DNA of 64,000 bases from Balanoglossus misakiensis (Eukaryota; Hemichordata). The DNA lies in assembly GCA_040954595.2 (NCBI GenBank), contig CM082597.2:1798001-1862000 (forward strand). Direction: 5' to 3'. Made by a program: the position numbers and the translations under genes. Below the pieces are notes generated by a model. It searched no databases and was not told where the DNA came from. It was given only the letters and a program-made list of their open reading frames with translations. Shown piece by piece: positions 1-15,000 of this stretch (position 1 is its first letter; the number at the start of each line of letters is the position of its first letter).

Positions 1-3000
1 AAACTTTTTCAGTGAAGACTTTCCTATGAAAACCAATTCAAACATACACTGTAAATAACAGTCACATACCCTGCATAACATTCTCCTTCAGGCTCAGCCA
101 AACCTGGTGTCATACAGTAGTACTTTGGTGGACATGGTAAACACTCGCCTTCCACTTCAGCATTGGTTGTATTCAAGAATGTACCACTTGGGCAGGGGTA
201 TTCGTTAGCCCTGGTTGTACCAGCTGGGCAGTAGTAACCTTCTGGGCAGGATGCATTGAATAATCCAGTGACAGGTGCCAGTGTGTTGTCGCAGAAGTAA
301 CCTACCATGGGAGATGTTGGAAAGAGCGTGGTCAATATACTTTGGTGGTTGTATGTTGATTGAAGGTGAATGAATTAATCGTTGTTGTACATACACCATC
401 AGAAAATTCACCATAATGATATGCATGAGATCCTCAGAACATTTTTTAATTATCAAACATACCTGCGAGACACTCGTCGCAAGAAGATTGTCCCATTTCA
501 TCTTGATACTTCCCGCTATCACAGCGCGTTGGGGTCACTGACCCTGCCAAACATTTGTGGCCCTTTGGACAGAGGTAATCACCTGGTGTCGGAGTTACTT
601 GGCCAGGTGGGCAGTAGTAACCTAGTAGTGACAACGAGGAGTAAATCAGTATTTATTGTGAGGTACATACACGACAATAGTGCTTACAACTTCCCCAACT
701 GTACTTTGGTTAAACCCAATGTGTTTTCACTTCAGTGGGTAGCTGGACTACTTACCTGCATCACACTCATCAGTGATAGCATCAGCACCCACTTCATTGC
801 AGTAGAAACCTCCATCACAGGGAAGGCAGTCAGCAAACTCATCCTTGTTGATGGTTGGATTGTAAGTGCCATTGCTGCATGGGACAGGCAAGTCACTACC
901 CTGAGGGCAGTAGTGACCAACTGGGCAGTCCACTTCATCTGCATTATCAGACCCTAATCAGTTGGAAAAAAAACATCATTTAGTAGATGAGGCAATAGGC
1001 AATGATTTCTTCACAAATTTCAGCCTTTAAAACAGTGGTTAAGTGTGCAAACTGAATTGAGAGTTAAGTCACACATATTGTCCTGTCAAGTCGCCAACAC
1101 AAACAGTATAATATGACTCATCAGATTCATGTCATTTCCTACTGTGTACAAGGCTCTACATGACTTGAGAAACATGCTATAATTTCTGCAATCTAACACA
1201 TGGTTATAACTGATGATCTCAAACTACCACATTCTCTTGGAAATACGACAGCGACACCTACCTTCTGGGCAATAGTAGCCGGGATCACAAGGTCCAGTGA
1301 CATTACCCAAGCCATTGGAACCACAGTAATATCCAGCTGTGCATGGTACCTCAGCAGGTGAGGCTTCCGGACAGAAGTAACTGGACTGACACTCTCCACC
1401 ATTTGATGAAGGCTTAGAAAAAATAAACAGACCATCATTTGAATAACTTCGTTACATTGCACATAAGCTATTATACATATTCAGCACCAGTGACTTGGCA
1501 AGTAGTGTTTTGCCCTGACAAGCCTGATAAACTTACCGGGTTATCATAGGCTCCACCTGAACAGTAATAGCCAGCATCACAGGGTCCAGTTGGTGCAGAG
1601 TTGTTGTACCCTTCACAGTAATACCCAGGTGTACATGGCACACAGGAAGAGTCATTCTTCTGGGTTGAGTAACTGTTGTAGGTTCCTGGTGGGCATGCAT
1701 AGGCAAATGGATCGGGTGTGTTCAGGGGGCAGTAGAAACCTGGTGGGCACTCGTTGGGTGAGTAATCAGTTGTGTTGGAGTAGCAATAGTAGCCTTCTGG
1801 ACAGTCCATGCAGTCGGGTTTATTCGGAAGGTCATTATAGTAGCCTGGGTTGCAGCCCAGTGGATAGGCAGTGTCGCCCGGACAGTAGTGACCGACTGGA
1901 CAGATGTGTCCGATAATGGGATGCACTGTGTCGACTGGACACTGGTCTTCATTGATCATGGTCGGGTTGGGTTTGTCGGCTCCGGACACGCAGTACCATC
2001 CTGCCGAGCAGCTTCCGGACGGCTCTGTCAGATTCACCCCCTGGCAGTATTTGCCACCGTCGCATGGAGTACACTCTTCAGCTCTGGAGAGTTTGGTAGC
2101 AGCACCGTAGGTACCAGCCGGGCACGACTGCCAGTCCAGACCAGTGCCATTAGGGCAGAAGAAACCCTGTGGACACGGAGTGTAACTGGTCGATGCATCA
2201 CCTTCCACTACAAGCTCTGGGATACAGTAGTAACCTGACAAATAAATAATATAAACGTCATTTCAAATGCATAGAGATTGGACTGTTGGACAAAAACATT
2301 TAGAGTCACTTCTTCCGATTTTTTTCACTGATGTAATAAATGGTTTATAAAATCTAGAATGGCAAAAAGAAAAAAATGCTTGCTAAACATCACCTTATAT
2401 GACACTGTTGTAAAGTTAACAGTATTCAGTATTTTTCCAAGAGGAAATTCTCACCTTCAGGGCAGGGTGTACACTCAGAAGCACCCTCATAGTTTGAGAA
2501 GGTACCAGGCAGACAGTCCAATGGGGCAGCGCTACCTTGAGGACAGTGTTTACCAGCTGGACAGATGATGAACTTGGCAACATCAGCACTCTTTGGGCAA
2601 TAGTAACCTAGCAATGGTAGAGAAAAACATTATTGTACAAAAAAAACATTATTGTACAAACAATAGACAATAGTTCAATCTGCATCCAAACACTTTTACT
2701 GATGTTCCACCCATCTTACCTGGGTCACATTCAGCCGTTGGTTCAACATTGCCCAGTCCCTCGCAGTAGTAGCCGGGGTTGCAATCCAAGCACTGGCTGA
2801 CTGTCTGTAATCCAGTGTCGTTGGAGAATGTCCCGTTCGGACATGGAGCTGGATCAAAGGTCGCCAAGCCACAGTAGTAGCCCTCTGGACAGATGGCATT
2901 GTCTGGTCTGGTAGAGCCTTCAACACAGTAGTAGCCGGGGATGCAAGGACCACTCACATCAGTTAAAGCTGTATTAAAAAAAGTAGCATAGTGCAATAAG

Positions 3001-6000
3001 CTGAACAATATTATCATCTTCTACTAAATGTCAGTTAGTGTTAAAGGTATACAGTCACCGCTGATATAAACCACAATTACTGACCTGTCTGGTTGCAGAA
3101 GTAGCCAGCTGTACAGTTGAGACATTCCTCCAGCATCATAAGACCGTCACTCGGACTGAATGTTCCTTCAGGACATGCTATGGGGGCATCTGTGCCTTCT
3201 GGACAGTAGTAACCGACTGGGCATATGTCAGCGTCAACACCTGCCATGAAAGAAAGGAGGCATGTTAACATTTAAAGTTATGAGCAATATGAATATGTAC
3301 AGCGTTCATCCCCTCAAGCAACAAATACACATATTGTTGATTTGATATTGGGCAGGGTATTGCCTCTTTAATAGGTGGTGTTCGTACCTTGGCTGGGTGT
3401 TGTAGTTGTGGCACCAACCCTGCAGAAGTAGCCAGCAGCACATGGGCCTGGTGGGCTGACAAGTCCTTGGGCGTCACACGCCATACCGCCTACACACAGT
3501 GTGCAGTCTGCCTCCTTGGCGATACCAGTCAGATTGTTGAATGTTCCCACTGGGCACGGGTACTGCTCGGCGTATTCTGTTCCATTTGGGCAGTAGTATC
3601 CCATCGGGCAGATGTAGGTCCCGAACCACACCACTGGAGCATCAGTGGCATTGCAGTAAAACCCGGTCGGGCACTCCTTGCATGTCCATTCTCCGGCCGT
3701 GTTCTGGTAGGTCCCGGATGGACAGGGTTCCGGTGTCCCTCTTCCGGTGACACAGAAATGCCCCTCCAGACAGGTGTAATTGCCAGGTGTTGCTGTCACT
3801 TGTCCTTCTGGGCAGTAGAAGCCCTGTTGACAATCACCGGCCGGCACTGACAGCCCTTCTTGTGGGCAGTATTTACCTGGCGGTTAAAACAGGAGAACAT
3901 TATATGCAATCTTATCCTGCCATTCTTAATTTCAAAATAGTTATATACCTGATACTTACAAACAAATGCAGAATACAACTAAATTCTGAAATTCCATGCC
4001 ATTTAACATGTTATCTTTTGCATAAAACCCCATTAACCCAAAGGAAAATAAAACGTTTTCACCAAATTTGCATCACCACATAAAAACAATCAACGGCACA
4101 AAAATCAGACATACCTTCAGTGCAGATCTTACAGTTAGAAGGCTGACTGTTGCCCTCTGTGTCCAAGTAATACCCCATAGGGCAGGGCTGTGGGGTTGAG
4201 GCACCCTGGGGGCAATAGTAACCTGTTGGGCAGATGTTACCAGTTATGTTGTCTGTGGGGCTGTCTACAGAGGCTCCAAGTGTACAATAGTAACCTGGGA
4301 AGACAGAGAAAATTAAGTTATGAAACAAGATTTGAACATGGACCAACTGTACTAATTCAAATCAAATGTCACTTTACTGTAAAACACTTTATTTTCGCGA
4401 GTCAAAATTTTCGTGATATCGATAGAGGCCACTGTTTCGCGAGTATTAATTTTCGCGTTCCCTTATCTCATTCACTGCATCGTTATCTTCAAAAACAATT
4501 TACGCGACTTTTTATTTTCACGCTATTTTCGCTCTCGCGTATTTGGCGAAAATTATTTGCTCGCGAAAATAAAGTGTTTTACAGTATTTTCAGAACAGGC
4601 TCTTTTTTAGATCAATTTACTAAAATGTACATACCTTGATTACACTCTGCCGTGGGAGCTGCAAGTCGGTCAATCTGACAGTACCAGCCAGGGTCGCATG
4701 GGGTTGGGTACACTGACATCCCTGGGCAGTATTGCCCTGCCATGCAGAATCCCCCAATGGAGGCGTCAGTAGGCCTGGAGCTGGACGCACCCTCTATGCA
4801 GTACCACCCTTCACTGTTCGTTAGGAAAAAAGAGAACAACTTTATGAAAACTTACAACTGGTAGTGTAATATGAAGGAATTTTATTCGAAGTTGTGCCTC
4901 AGAAGGCCATGGCTTTGGCAAAATTAGCAGTCTTGCTAAATATTCAATTTTAATTAAATACAGCACTAAGATGCATCCTCAAGAAATAGTCTGTGTAGTG
5001 GACCTCATCTTCTGCTACTTAGCGAGGGTTTACTGTGTATCAGGACAAGTTGTTTTCAAGTGGTATTATACAGAAATCAAATCTGCACTTCCACCAAATT
5101 CACTTACCTGCAGTTAGCGGTTGGTAGTTCGTTGCCATCACCTTGGCAATACATACCGCCAGTACACAGCTGACATGAACTGTCGTTAGTCTGACTTTCC
5201 AAGTGGTTGAATGTGCCGGCCAGACAGGGGAATTCATCTGAACGCCCAGTGCCCTTGGGACAGTAGTGACCGACTGGACATGGTGTTTCCAGATATGTTG
5301 TGGCATTGGCCTCACAGTAATAACCTGGAAGGGTCAATAATTACCATCAATTAGCAAGTATGGGTCACTCTAAATGTGAACACAAGTCCCAGGTACTCAT
5401 AAAGCATGCACACTGCTTCCATTCACTATATCATTTTTCAAGCATATTTTATACATTATCTTGTACCACTGTTTTTGCAACTTACATACTACACATTATC
5501 GTCCTACTGTTGTATCAATAGCAAGATTGTGACACTAACCTTTTGGACAGACTGTACAGATACTGGACCCTTCTTGATCTTGGTATGTTCCAGGTAAACA
5601 TCCCAAGGGCAGTGTGGTGCCAAGTGGACAGTAATACCCTCTTGGGCAGACACCACCAACACCTAAGACAAAAACAGTAAGACAAAAATATGGTTAAGAA
5701 ATTTGTATAAAAAATAAATGGGTGTGATTTGAATTCAATTAATGAATTTTATTTTCTCAAATTTACTTTACCCAATTCTAGATGGAATTAAAAATCTCGT
5801 TCAGAAAATACAATTCTAAGATTTTTATTGAATCACCTGTGTGTCCACCAAGCAGTGGGCAGGTTGCATTGTAAGTTGAATTGGTGGCGTCCGTGTTAGG
5901 ATTGGGTCTGTCCACGCCGGAATCACACCAATATCCCGGAGAACACATGTCAGTCACATTGGTCTGTGCTTCCTCAGAGCAGAAGTAACCACCATCACAG

Positions 6001-9000
6001 TCTGTGCACTGTGTGATCTGTTGTTTGTGATTTAAAAGAAATGCCATCAGGAGAGGATTATATATTTACTTCCATGCATCACCTATTGCGAATCTCGCAG
6101 ATGTGCTATGTTGACTGTGTACAAGAATCTGGGTATTTGAAAACTAACACATACACACTCTCTCTCTTTCTCTCTCTCTTGGATAAATAAGGGTCGTATG
6201 AAATACTGAAGAAACAACAGCCCACCTTGAACAGCGTCTTCTGATTACTGTAAGTACCAGCTGGACAGGGCTGCCAATTGAGTCCAGTACCTTGAGGGCA
6301 GTAATATCCCTCAGGACAATCGTCATACCCAGCCTTCAAGTCAGGATTACCAAGCGTCTCATTCTCTGGTAGACAGTAGTACCTATGAGCAATCAGAATG
6401 CAATCAATGTGTATCAGCTTTTACATATACTTGCTTTAACTCATTTGTAACAAAAACATATTTTCTTTGCAATAAAATGTTGCCCTGCAAATATTTAAGT
6501 ATGTGCTTACCCAGGTGGACAAATATCACAACTATCTTGTCTGGTTCGATTGGTGAAGAAACCACTGGCACATGCAAATGGTGCAGGGGAGCCTTCTGGA
6601 CAGTGTAATCCAATTGGACAGTCAATAGGTGTTGGGTTGTTGGAACCTATCAATGATAGTATTAGTTGTATGAGAATATTGTACTGTATCAGACATTGAA
6701 TTGCAAGAACAGGAATATTCCAAACACACATACATGATAAGGGGTGATAGGGTTAAAACAATGTACCTGTTGGGCAGTAATATCCAGGCGTGCATAGTCC
6801 CTCAGGTTCTGTGAGCCCCTCAGTCTGGCAGTACCACCCCTCATTACACAATGTGCAATCACCGGCTGCCTCAAGCCTGGTGTTGTTTGAGAATGTACCA
6901 TTCGGGCAGTTGTAGGGTACTGAGGTCTGTAGTGGACAGTATTTCCCTGGTGGGCAGATGATTTGCTCCGAGCTGGTTGAAGCAGCCGGGCAGTAGAAGC
7001 CGGGGGAACAGGGACCGGTTGGTTCAATCAGGCCATCCACATCACAGTAAAAACCTCGGAATGAAAGAGAATTATTTTGACCATAAGAGTTTGTGGTTTA
7101 CAATACACAGATGGGTGATAGAATACAATGACGTGAAACGATTCTATTGGATGAGACTCCTTTCTTACCAGGTGTACACAGTTCACACTCGGTCACATTG
7201 TGTAACCCTGTCTCGTTGCTGAACGTCCCAGCTGGACATGTGATTGGCTCAGTGGTACCCTCCGGACAGTAGTGACCAACTGGACAGATGTTGGCATCTC
7301 CGAGTTGGTCCGGTGCAGCCCCCTCGGCACCCCGTCGGCAGAAATATCCAGGACTGCAGAGGGTGATGGGATAAACCAGGCCTGGTTGGCCACAATAGTA
7401 ACCACCTATAGTACAATGAAATACAGCATTAAAATATCTAAGTACTTGTACATAGCAGTGTACTGCACTACATCTTGGAATCACTGGAGAAAGGTCTACA
7501 TGGTTGGACCCCATATTCGTTTCACAACAGACACACAGAGAGTTAAGAGACTTGTACTTACCTAGACAAGGAGCGCATTCATCTACAGCAGTGAGTCCAG
7601 TGATGTTATTGAACGTTCCGATGGGACATTCATATTCTGTGGCAAATCTGGTGCCATTTGTACAGTAGTACCCTGAGAGGATATGACAAGAGAAAGGTGT
7701 ATTATGTTTTATATATTCTTTTAAAATGTGAGTGTATGGGATACGACAGTTGCAACCTCAAGTGGGGTTGGAAGGCACAGGACAAACATGAAAAAGTCAA
7801 TATTTACCTGAAGGGCACACAAATGCTGTGTAGTTAACAACTGGATCGACAGAATTGTCACAGTAAAATCCCGCTGGACATTCCTTGCATTCCCACTGAC
7901 CGATCTCATCCTGATAACTTCCAGAATTACACGGCTGTTTGTCCATCGACCCTTCCACACAGAAATGCCCCACTGGACAGATGTAATCGTTGGGCGTGGG
8001 TACGGTCTGAGCTGGTGGACAATAAAATCCTACAGAAAAAAAAATTCAATTTACATATTGGCATTGAAATGACTCAGTATCAGGATGGTTCCCCTGTAAA
8101 GTACCCACCTGGGATTCCCACTAGTCCGGTTAATCGATACAGTTAGGACAAGTATCTGGTGGGTAAAATGGTCAGGGGGTGACTGTCCTAGAGTCAATGG
8201 ATGACATTTGACATAAATCAGTTCATATATTGTCATGCCATATCAATCAAGAGTGTACAAACTCACCAGGTGAACAGAGTCCTTCTGGCTGGGCCAATCC
8301 ACTACCATTACAGTATTTCCCAGACAGGCAATCCAAGCAATAGGTGACGTTCTTGGCTCTCTCGCTGGGTTGGTATGTACCCGGTGGGCAGGGGTCCTCA
8401 TAGCTGCTGCCCACCACACAGAAGTAACCAGGACTGCACTTATTACCTGGGTGTGGTCAGAAAGCGACATCACTCACAAGAAGTAGTGCATAGACAAAAT
8501 TCCATTATAATCAATACAAACAAAAACTATGAATATCTCACAGAATAACTCACCTCCCATTCCATTAGGTGTCGCTGTGACAGACCCATTGATACAATAG
8601 TATCCAGCAGAACAGTCGTCTCTGGGACTGGCCATAGCATCCACATCACAGTATTTGCCAGGATCACATATCAGTGGGGCACTGGATCCTAGAGGACAGT
8701 ATTCACCTGTAGAGAAAAACAATTAAAATACGATTGTCATTAGGGACTTACAACACCATGGTTTAGTCCACATACATACTTTCTATTAAAAGTTTTGGAC
8801 TTCTAGCGAAGGAAATTGATGAAAGGATTTAAATTACTCAAATTTGGTAAGCTCTAATACTAAAACTTACCAGCCACACATTTTCCTCCGTATGGATAAC
8901 TGGGTTGGTTTTCGTATGATCCGAGAGTGCAGTACCATCCTTCGTCGCAGTAATCAGTCGGTTCACTGTTACCCTGGCCTTGGCAGTACATACCAGGAGT

Positions 9001-12000
9001 GCAGTCCACACACCATGACTCATTATGTGCACCTGATGAAATACAAAGCAATAATGCTGATGATACTGTATCTCTGTTGTTCGGATAGAACACTGCCTTA
9101 TGACATTTGTAACGAGAGTCTTTGGTTTGGCGCATCAGCATAATAAGATCATTGCTCATAAAGGCAGTCCTGCTCTGTGGTGTATGTTAGCAAAGGTGTG
9201 GAATAATATTCAGATGGACAAATTGAACAAAAATACAAGTTTAAATACACATACCTGTGAGGTTGTTGAATGAGCCTTGTGGACACGGGTAATGATGGTC
9301 ATACTCTGTCTCCAAAGGACAATAGTACCCAGAGGGACAGATTGTATCAGCATACGTTGTGAAGTTACTCTCACAGTAATACCCAGCCGGGCAGGACTTG
9401 CAGGAGTCTTGTCCCTCTTGGTCCTGGTAGGTACCCGGCATACATCCATTGGGCCAATCTGAACCCACAGGGCAGTAGTAACCAGGTGGACATATGCCAC
9501 CTATGCCTGTGTGTTCACCTGTTTGAGGGAAAGGGAGGCATCTTGATGGGACATAGTCTCATAGAATGTGACTGTAAAAGTGTAACTACATAGTAAGTAT
9601 TGAAAAAGTCCAAAAACTCCCAAAGCACTCCAAAATAATGGTACATACCTTCCAAATCACATACACTAGCATTAGTGGGCGTTGGGTTTGGTTTGTTGAC
9701 CTTAGACACACAGTAATACCCAGGGTCACACTGCGCTGTGGGTGCTGTCAGATTGGTGCCCTCACAGTAGAAGCCACCCGGACAGTCAGTGCAGTCTGCT
9801 TCCATCTCAAGACCCAGTCGGGCTCCGTATGTACCTGCTGGGCAGGCAGTCCAGTTACGCCCTGTGCCAGCCGGGCAGTAGTAGCCCTGTGGGCAGAGGC
9901 GATGTCCAGCTGAAGAGTTGCCTATACAAGGAAAAATAATTCTGTTGTCATATACAGAGAAATCTACAACAACAGACAAACTGTCCATAATAAAGAGGTG
10001 TCCCCAATATAAACAATATTCTATTCAAATTGTAACCTTTGAAAGTGCAACAATGGAACAGAAATCTCATCTCCAGCAATAAACATGTTGCCAAAATGTC
10101 TATCTCACCTTCAATGACTTCTTCAGGAACACAGTAGAACCCAGCAGGGCACTCCAGACACTCAGACATCTGTGTCAGGTTGGTGAAGGTACCTGGTTCA
10201 CACGGCTTGGGTAACGGGCTACCTTCAGGGCAGTGGAGCCCAATACTGCATGGGTATTCCTGAGGGTTTGCCACATCCTGTCCAGGTGGACAGTAGAATC
10301 CGGGATCACAGGGTCCAGATGGTGCAGACAAACCTGGAAAGTATGGGTGGTGTATTAAATACTAGTATCTGACAGTATGGTACTCCTGCTTTCTCACTGA
10401 GAAAAACATCCAGTCTGTGTCCAAGTTGATTTTCAAACTATCTGACTTTGAACGGAACATGATACATTTTCTTACCTGTCTCATTACAGTATGTGCCTTC
10501 GTCACAAAGATCGCACTGTGATACATTCCACATATTCATGGTGCTGACAAAAGTTCCCCTGGGACAGGGAGTCGGCCAGCCTGAACCCTCAGGACAGTAG
10601 TGACCAGTTGGACAGGATTCATTGCGTGGATCCCAAGAACCAGCTACACAGTAATAACTGCAGGAAGAGACAAAATATATGAAAATACATCTCCTGGCTA
10701 TGGCAGGTCTCTAAGTCACACATTTACAAAGATCACATCTGTCAAAATGTTCTGGAACCAGGAACAGATGGTTTTCTGATATCAACTCTGGAATCAACAT
10801 ACTGCAGTACTTTTTATATGTAAACAGTTGCTCCAGTTTCCACCTACCCTTCAGTGCAGAGTCCACTTGTTCCAGTCATATGTATGTCAGCACAATACTC
10901 TCCAGCCAGACATGGTACACAGTCGCTCTCTTTCTCAAGCCCAGTGATGTTTCCAAAAGAACCTTTTGGACAGGGTTCTGGGTTATCTGAACCTTCCGGG
11001 CAATAGTAACCTTCTGGGCATATATTGGCATCATAGCCTGGGATGGAAACAAATCCACATCAGGTTTACTATTTTGTCTTGAATAATGTACTTATGAAAA
11101 AAGGACAACGAATAAAGCTTTCTCAAAATGAAATCACAGAAATACTTGTGCATGACCATCATTATAAAGCAGACCATTTTTCATCATTTAATCAAAAACC
11201 TTTTTTTCATTGTATAATTTTCTTAATGTCACTGATCTATACCCATCAACCCACCTTGATTAGGTGTAGAGATATTGGCATACTGTCTGCAATAGTATCC
11301 AGCACTGCAGAAATCAGTAGGAGTAACCATGCCAGGTAGTGGACAGTAATATCCACCAACACACGGCGTACATTCTGATTCTTCTCTCAGACCTGTTTCA
11401 AGAGAACATATTGCTCAGTCATAGGGGAAAATACATTCCTTCATGATTGTAATTATGGATACTATAGTATTAATATCTGAATAATTGTTCCCACCAGGAA
11501 CTTACCAGTAAGATTGTTGAATGTTCCAATAGGACAGGGGAACTCGACTGCATATCTTGTACCATCTGGGCAGTAGTATCCCATTGGACAGACAGTGGTG
11601 TCATTGTTGAGAATCACAATATCCATGGTGTTGTCGCAGAAGTAACCAGATGGACAGATCTTGCATTCGCTCTGGGCTTCTTCATCTTGGTAGGTTCCAT
11701 TCTCGCATCGCACTGGGTCGTCAGAGCCCAGGGGACAATAATGGCCAATGGGACACCTGTAATCTGGCGGTGCTGATTGGTTCTGCCCAGATGGACAGTA
11801 GTATCCCGGATCACATGGTCCAATTGGAAGCTCTCTTCCTACACCTGGGCAGTATTCCCCTTCCCTGCATGAAACGCAGTCGGACTCCTCATCATTTTGT
11901 ATGGTGTCCAGGTATGTGCCTGTTGGACATGGGCTCTTGTCTGGACTGCCCTCAGGACAGAAATGGCCAACTGGACACACAGCACCAGTGATGTTATCAT

Positions 12001-15000
12001 TGGGTGTTGAGTCTGAGGCTCCCAGTATACAGTAGTATCCTAGCAACAAATGAAAGAAATATTTACAGCATTCTACTGTCACAGATGTCGGAACAGTTAA
12101 GTCATACACATGATGCCCACAATCAAATTATACACTCGGCCAAAAAAGCATCAGTGCTAATACTACAACACATGACTTGACCTACCCGCTGTACAGTTTC
12201 CAGTTGGTGAATCTAATCCAGCTATCTGACAGTACATGCCAGGGTCACAGGCTACAGGGCTGCAGGAACCCTGAGGACAGTATTCACCCGGTTGGCATTC
12301 ACCACCATATAACAGACTCTGTGCCGTGCTGGAGTTCCCACTACAATACCAACCTGAAAGTGGCAAATCAGAAAAAAAAACATTAGTCTGTGTTTATTGA
12401 TAATGCTGATGACAGTGACATATTGGCATTGGAAATATTCAACATCGTAGATCTTCTAAATTGCCAATGAAGTGAATGTTCTTATTACTCACCAGGGTCA
12501 CATTGACCTGTTGGCCAGTCAAGGCCATCAAGTTCACAGTACAATCCACATGGACAAGGCAGACAGTCATCAACCTCCCTAGCCATGGTCACATTGTAGT
12601 AAGTACCAGCTGGACACGGGTTTTCAAACTCAGTTCCGGTACCTTCTGGGCAGTAGTAACCAGGTGGACATGGCTTGTCTTCAAAGATGACAGAACCTGT
12701 TTTGCAAACACACAACAATTATGATTACCTATCATTAGCTTATGTCTTTACTGCATTAAATTATCATATGTGAGTATGTTTGGAAGGCCGTAGAATGATA
12801 CTAGAAACAATTCCAGATGTGTTACTGAATTGATAAGACTATCATTGAAAGATTCTTACCTTCCGGGCAATAATATCCTTCTGGACACGCATAACATTCA
12901 GAGAGTCCACTAGCGTTGGCATAGGTTCCAGCCAGACACAGCAGTGGTTGGACTGTCCCCTCAGGGCAATAGTGTCCCTCCGGACAGATGCCTCCCTTAC
13001 CCGTCTGACCAAATGGCAACACACATGTGCCATTGGCCAGGGTGATGTTACTGTCTGCATTAGGGGTGGGTCGGTCGACTCCAAACTCACAGAAGAAACC
13101 TATTGCAAGGATATCAATGACGGGGTTTACGCTATGACAGATAACTGAATTCATATCAGGTTTATATCATGATACAATTCAAGTGTACTCAAAAATTAAT
13201 TTCAAACTATAGACAACACATTTGGTACCTACCAGGATAACACATATCTGTGACACTAACTGCATTCAGTGCATCACAGTAATAGCCACCATCACACGCC
13301 TTACACTGAGACTCTTCAGAGAGACCTGTCTCGTTGCTGTAAGTGCCACGTGGACACGACTGCCAGTCCATACCAGTGCCGGCCGGGCAGTAGTAACCTT
13401 CTGGACATGGTGTGACTAGGTCGCCATTGATGCAGTACCTGGTGGAGAGATCATGTTATATAGTGGACAGTCATTCAATTAATGCAACACACAATGAAAT
13501 CGCAACAACATGTTAGAATTGGCCACAGCAACCATATACAGACCACCCATAAAGTAGGCCAGTACTCACCATCCTTCTATGCAGATATAGCACTCCGATG
13601 CATGCGTGTGATTCATGAATGTTCCATAGGCACATGGCAGCGGTTCTGATGAATTCAATGGGCAGTAGTGACCGATGGTGCATGGGTAGTCATAGGGCCT
13701 GGAGGAGTTCTGGCCGGGCGGGCAGTAGTACCCTGGTTCGCAGGGACCAGATGGTGCATCCAGACCTGAAACAACAAGGAACATGGAAATGGTGATCAGG
13801 GGTCCTTGGCAATGTTAAGTTGATTTTCCTCCTATTTCTAGTCAGACAAGGAAATAGGGTGATGGAAAACTGTAAGCATCGATTAATCCTGAGAATACTG
13901 TTATTTTACCTCTTTCTCCACAGTACATTCCTTCTGTACACGGTGTACACTGGTCAGAGTTGTTCAACCCTAGGTATGGATTGAACGTCCCTTCTGGACA
14001 GGGTGTTGGTAGATCCGACTGTACTGGACAGTAGTCTCCAGTGGTACATACCACTTCGGTGCGAGAGTCAGAGCCTTCAGGGCAGTAGTAGCCTGGACTA
14101 CAATCACCTGTAAAGGGTAAAGTGTTGACAAAGTAAGAATGATGCACTACATCCAAAGTAAATGCTTGCTCCAACTAAAAGTGCTTAAGCCCAGATGTCG
14201 CACATGAACTTTATACAGCTGTCTGTACTAATTTATATGTGGTGTCCTTTATTAAAATTACTTGCCTTCCACAGCTAGTAATCCATAGCTTTCACAGTAG
14301 AATCCAGCCAAACATGGTGTACAGCTGCTGGAGTTGTGAAGTCCTTCTGTGGCACCAAATGTTCCAGGTGGGCAGCTTAAGGGTTCAGCTGTGCCTTCTG
14401 GACAATAGGAACCTGTGTGTAAGGAAGAAAAGATATCAAGATGGTCATTAAGGTTTTCAATTTCTAGTAAAATACTATCTTGATATCTAAAACGTGGGCC
14501 AAGTTTTGCATGACTGACAACAGAGGATGGTTTTACCTTGTGGACAGATGTCTGCATCATAGCCAAGATTTGGTGTTGATATATTGGCATACTGTCTGCA
14601 GTAGAACCCTGGCTGGCACAGTCCTGTGGGATAGGTCAGCCCAACCTCTTCACAATAAGAGCCACCTAGAATACAAGAAAATCTAACACATTACACCTGC
14701 AATAATTCTACATAACTGAAGTTATATGACAATAAGGAGTATTAGATATGTGTTGTAATACAGCATTGGTTAGTATGAGAGCATCTTATTCATGCCTTGT
14801 AACTTATTGAAAATAGTTTGAAATGCAGACCATACCTGAACATGGAGTACAGTCCACCACTTGATCATAGCCAGTGTCGTTACCATATGTCCCTCGTGGA
14901 CAGGGGTACTGGTCATCCCTCTCTGTCCCAGGTGGACAGTAATAACCGGCCGGACAAGTGATAGTATCATTGATGACCACCACACCCAAAGAATTGTCAC

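Noticed and set aside
3389-3850. Plus-strand open frame of 153 residues
   Set aside because: Antisense shadow of giant gene exon 77; no domain.
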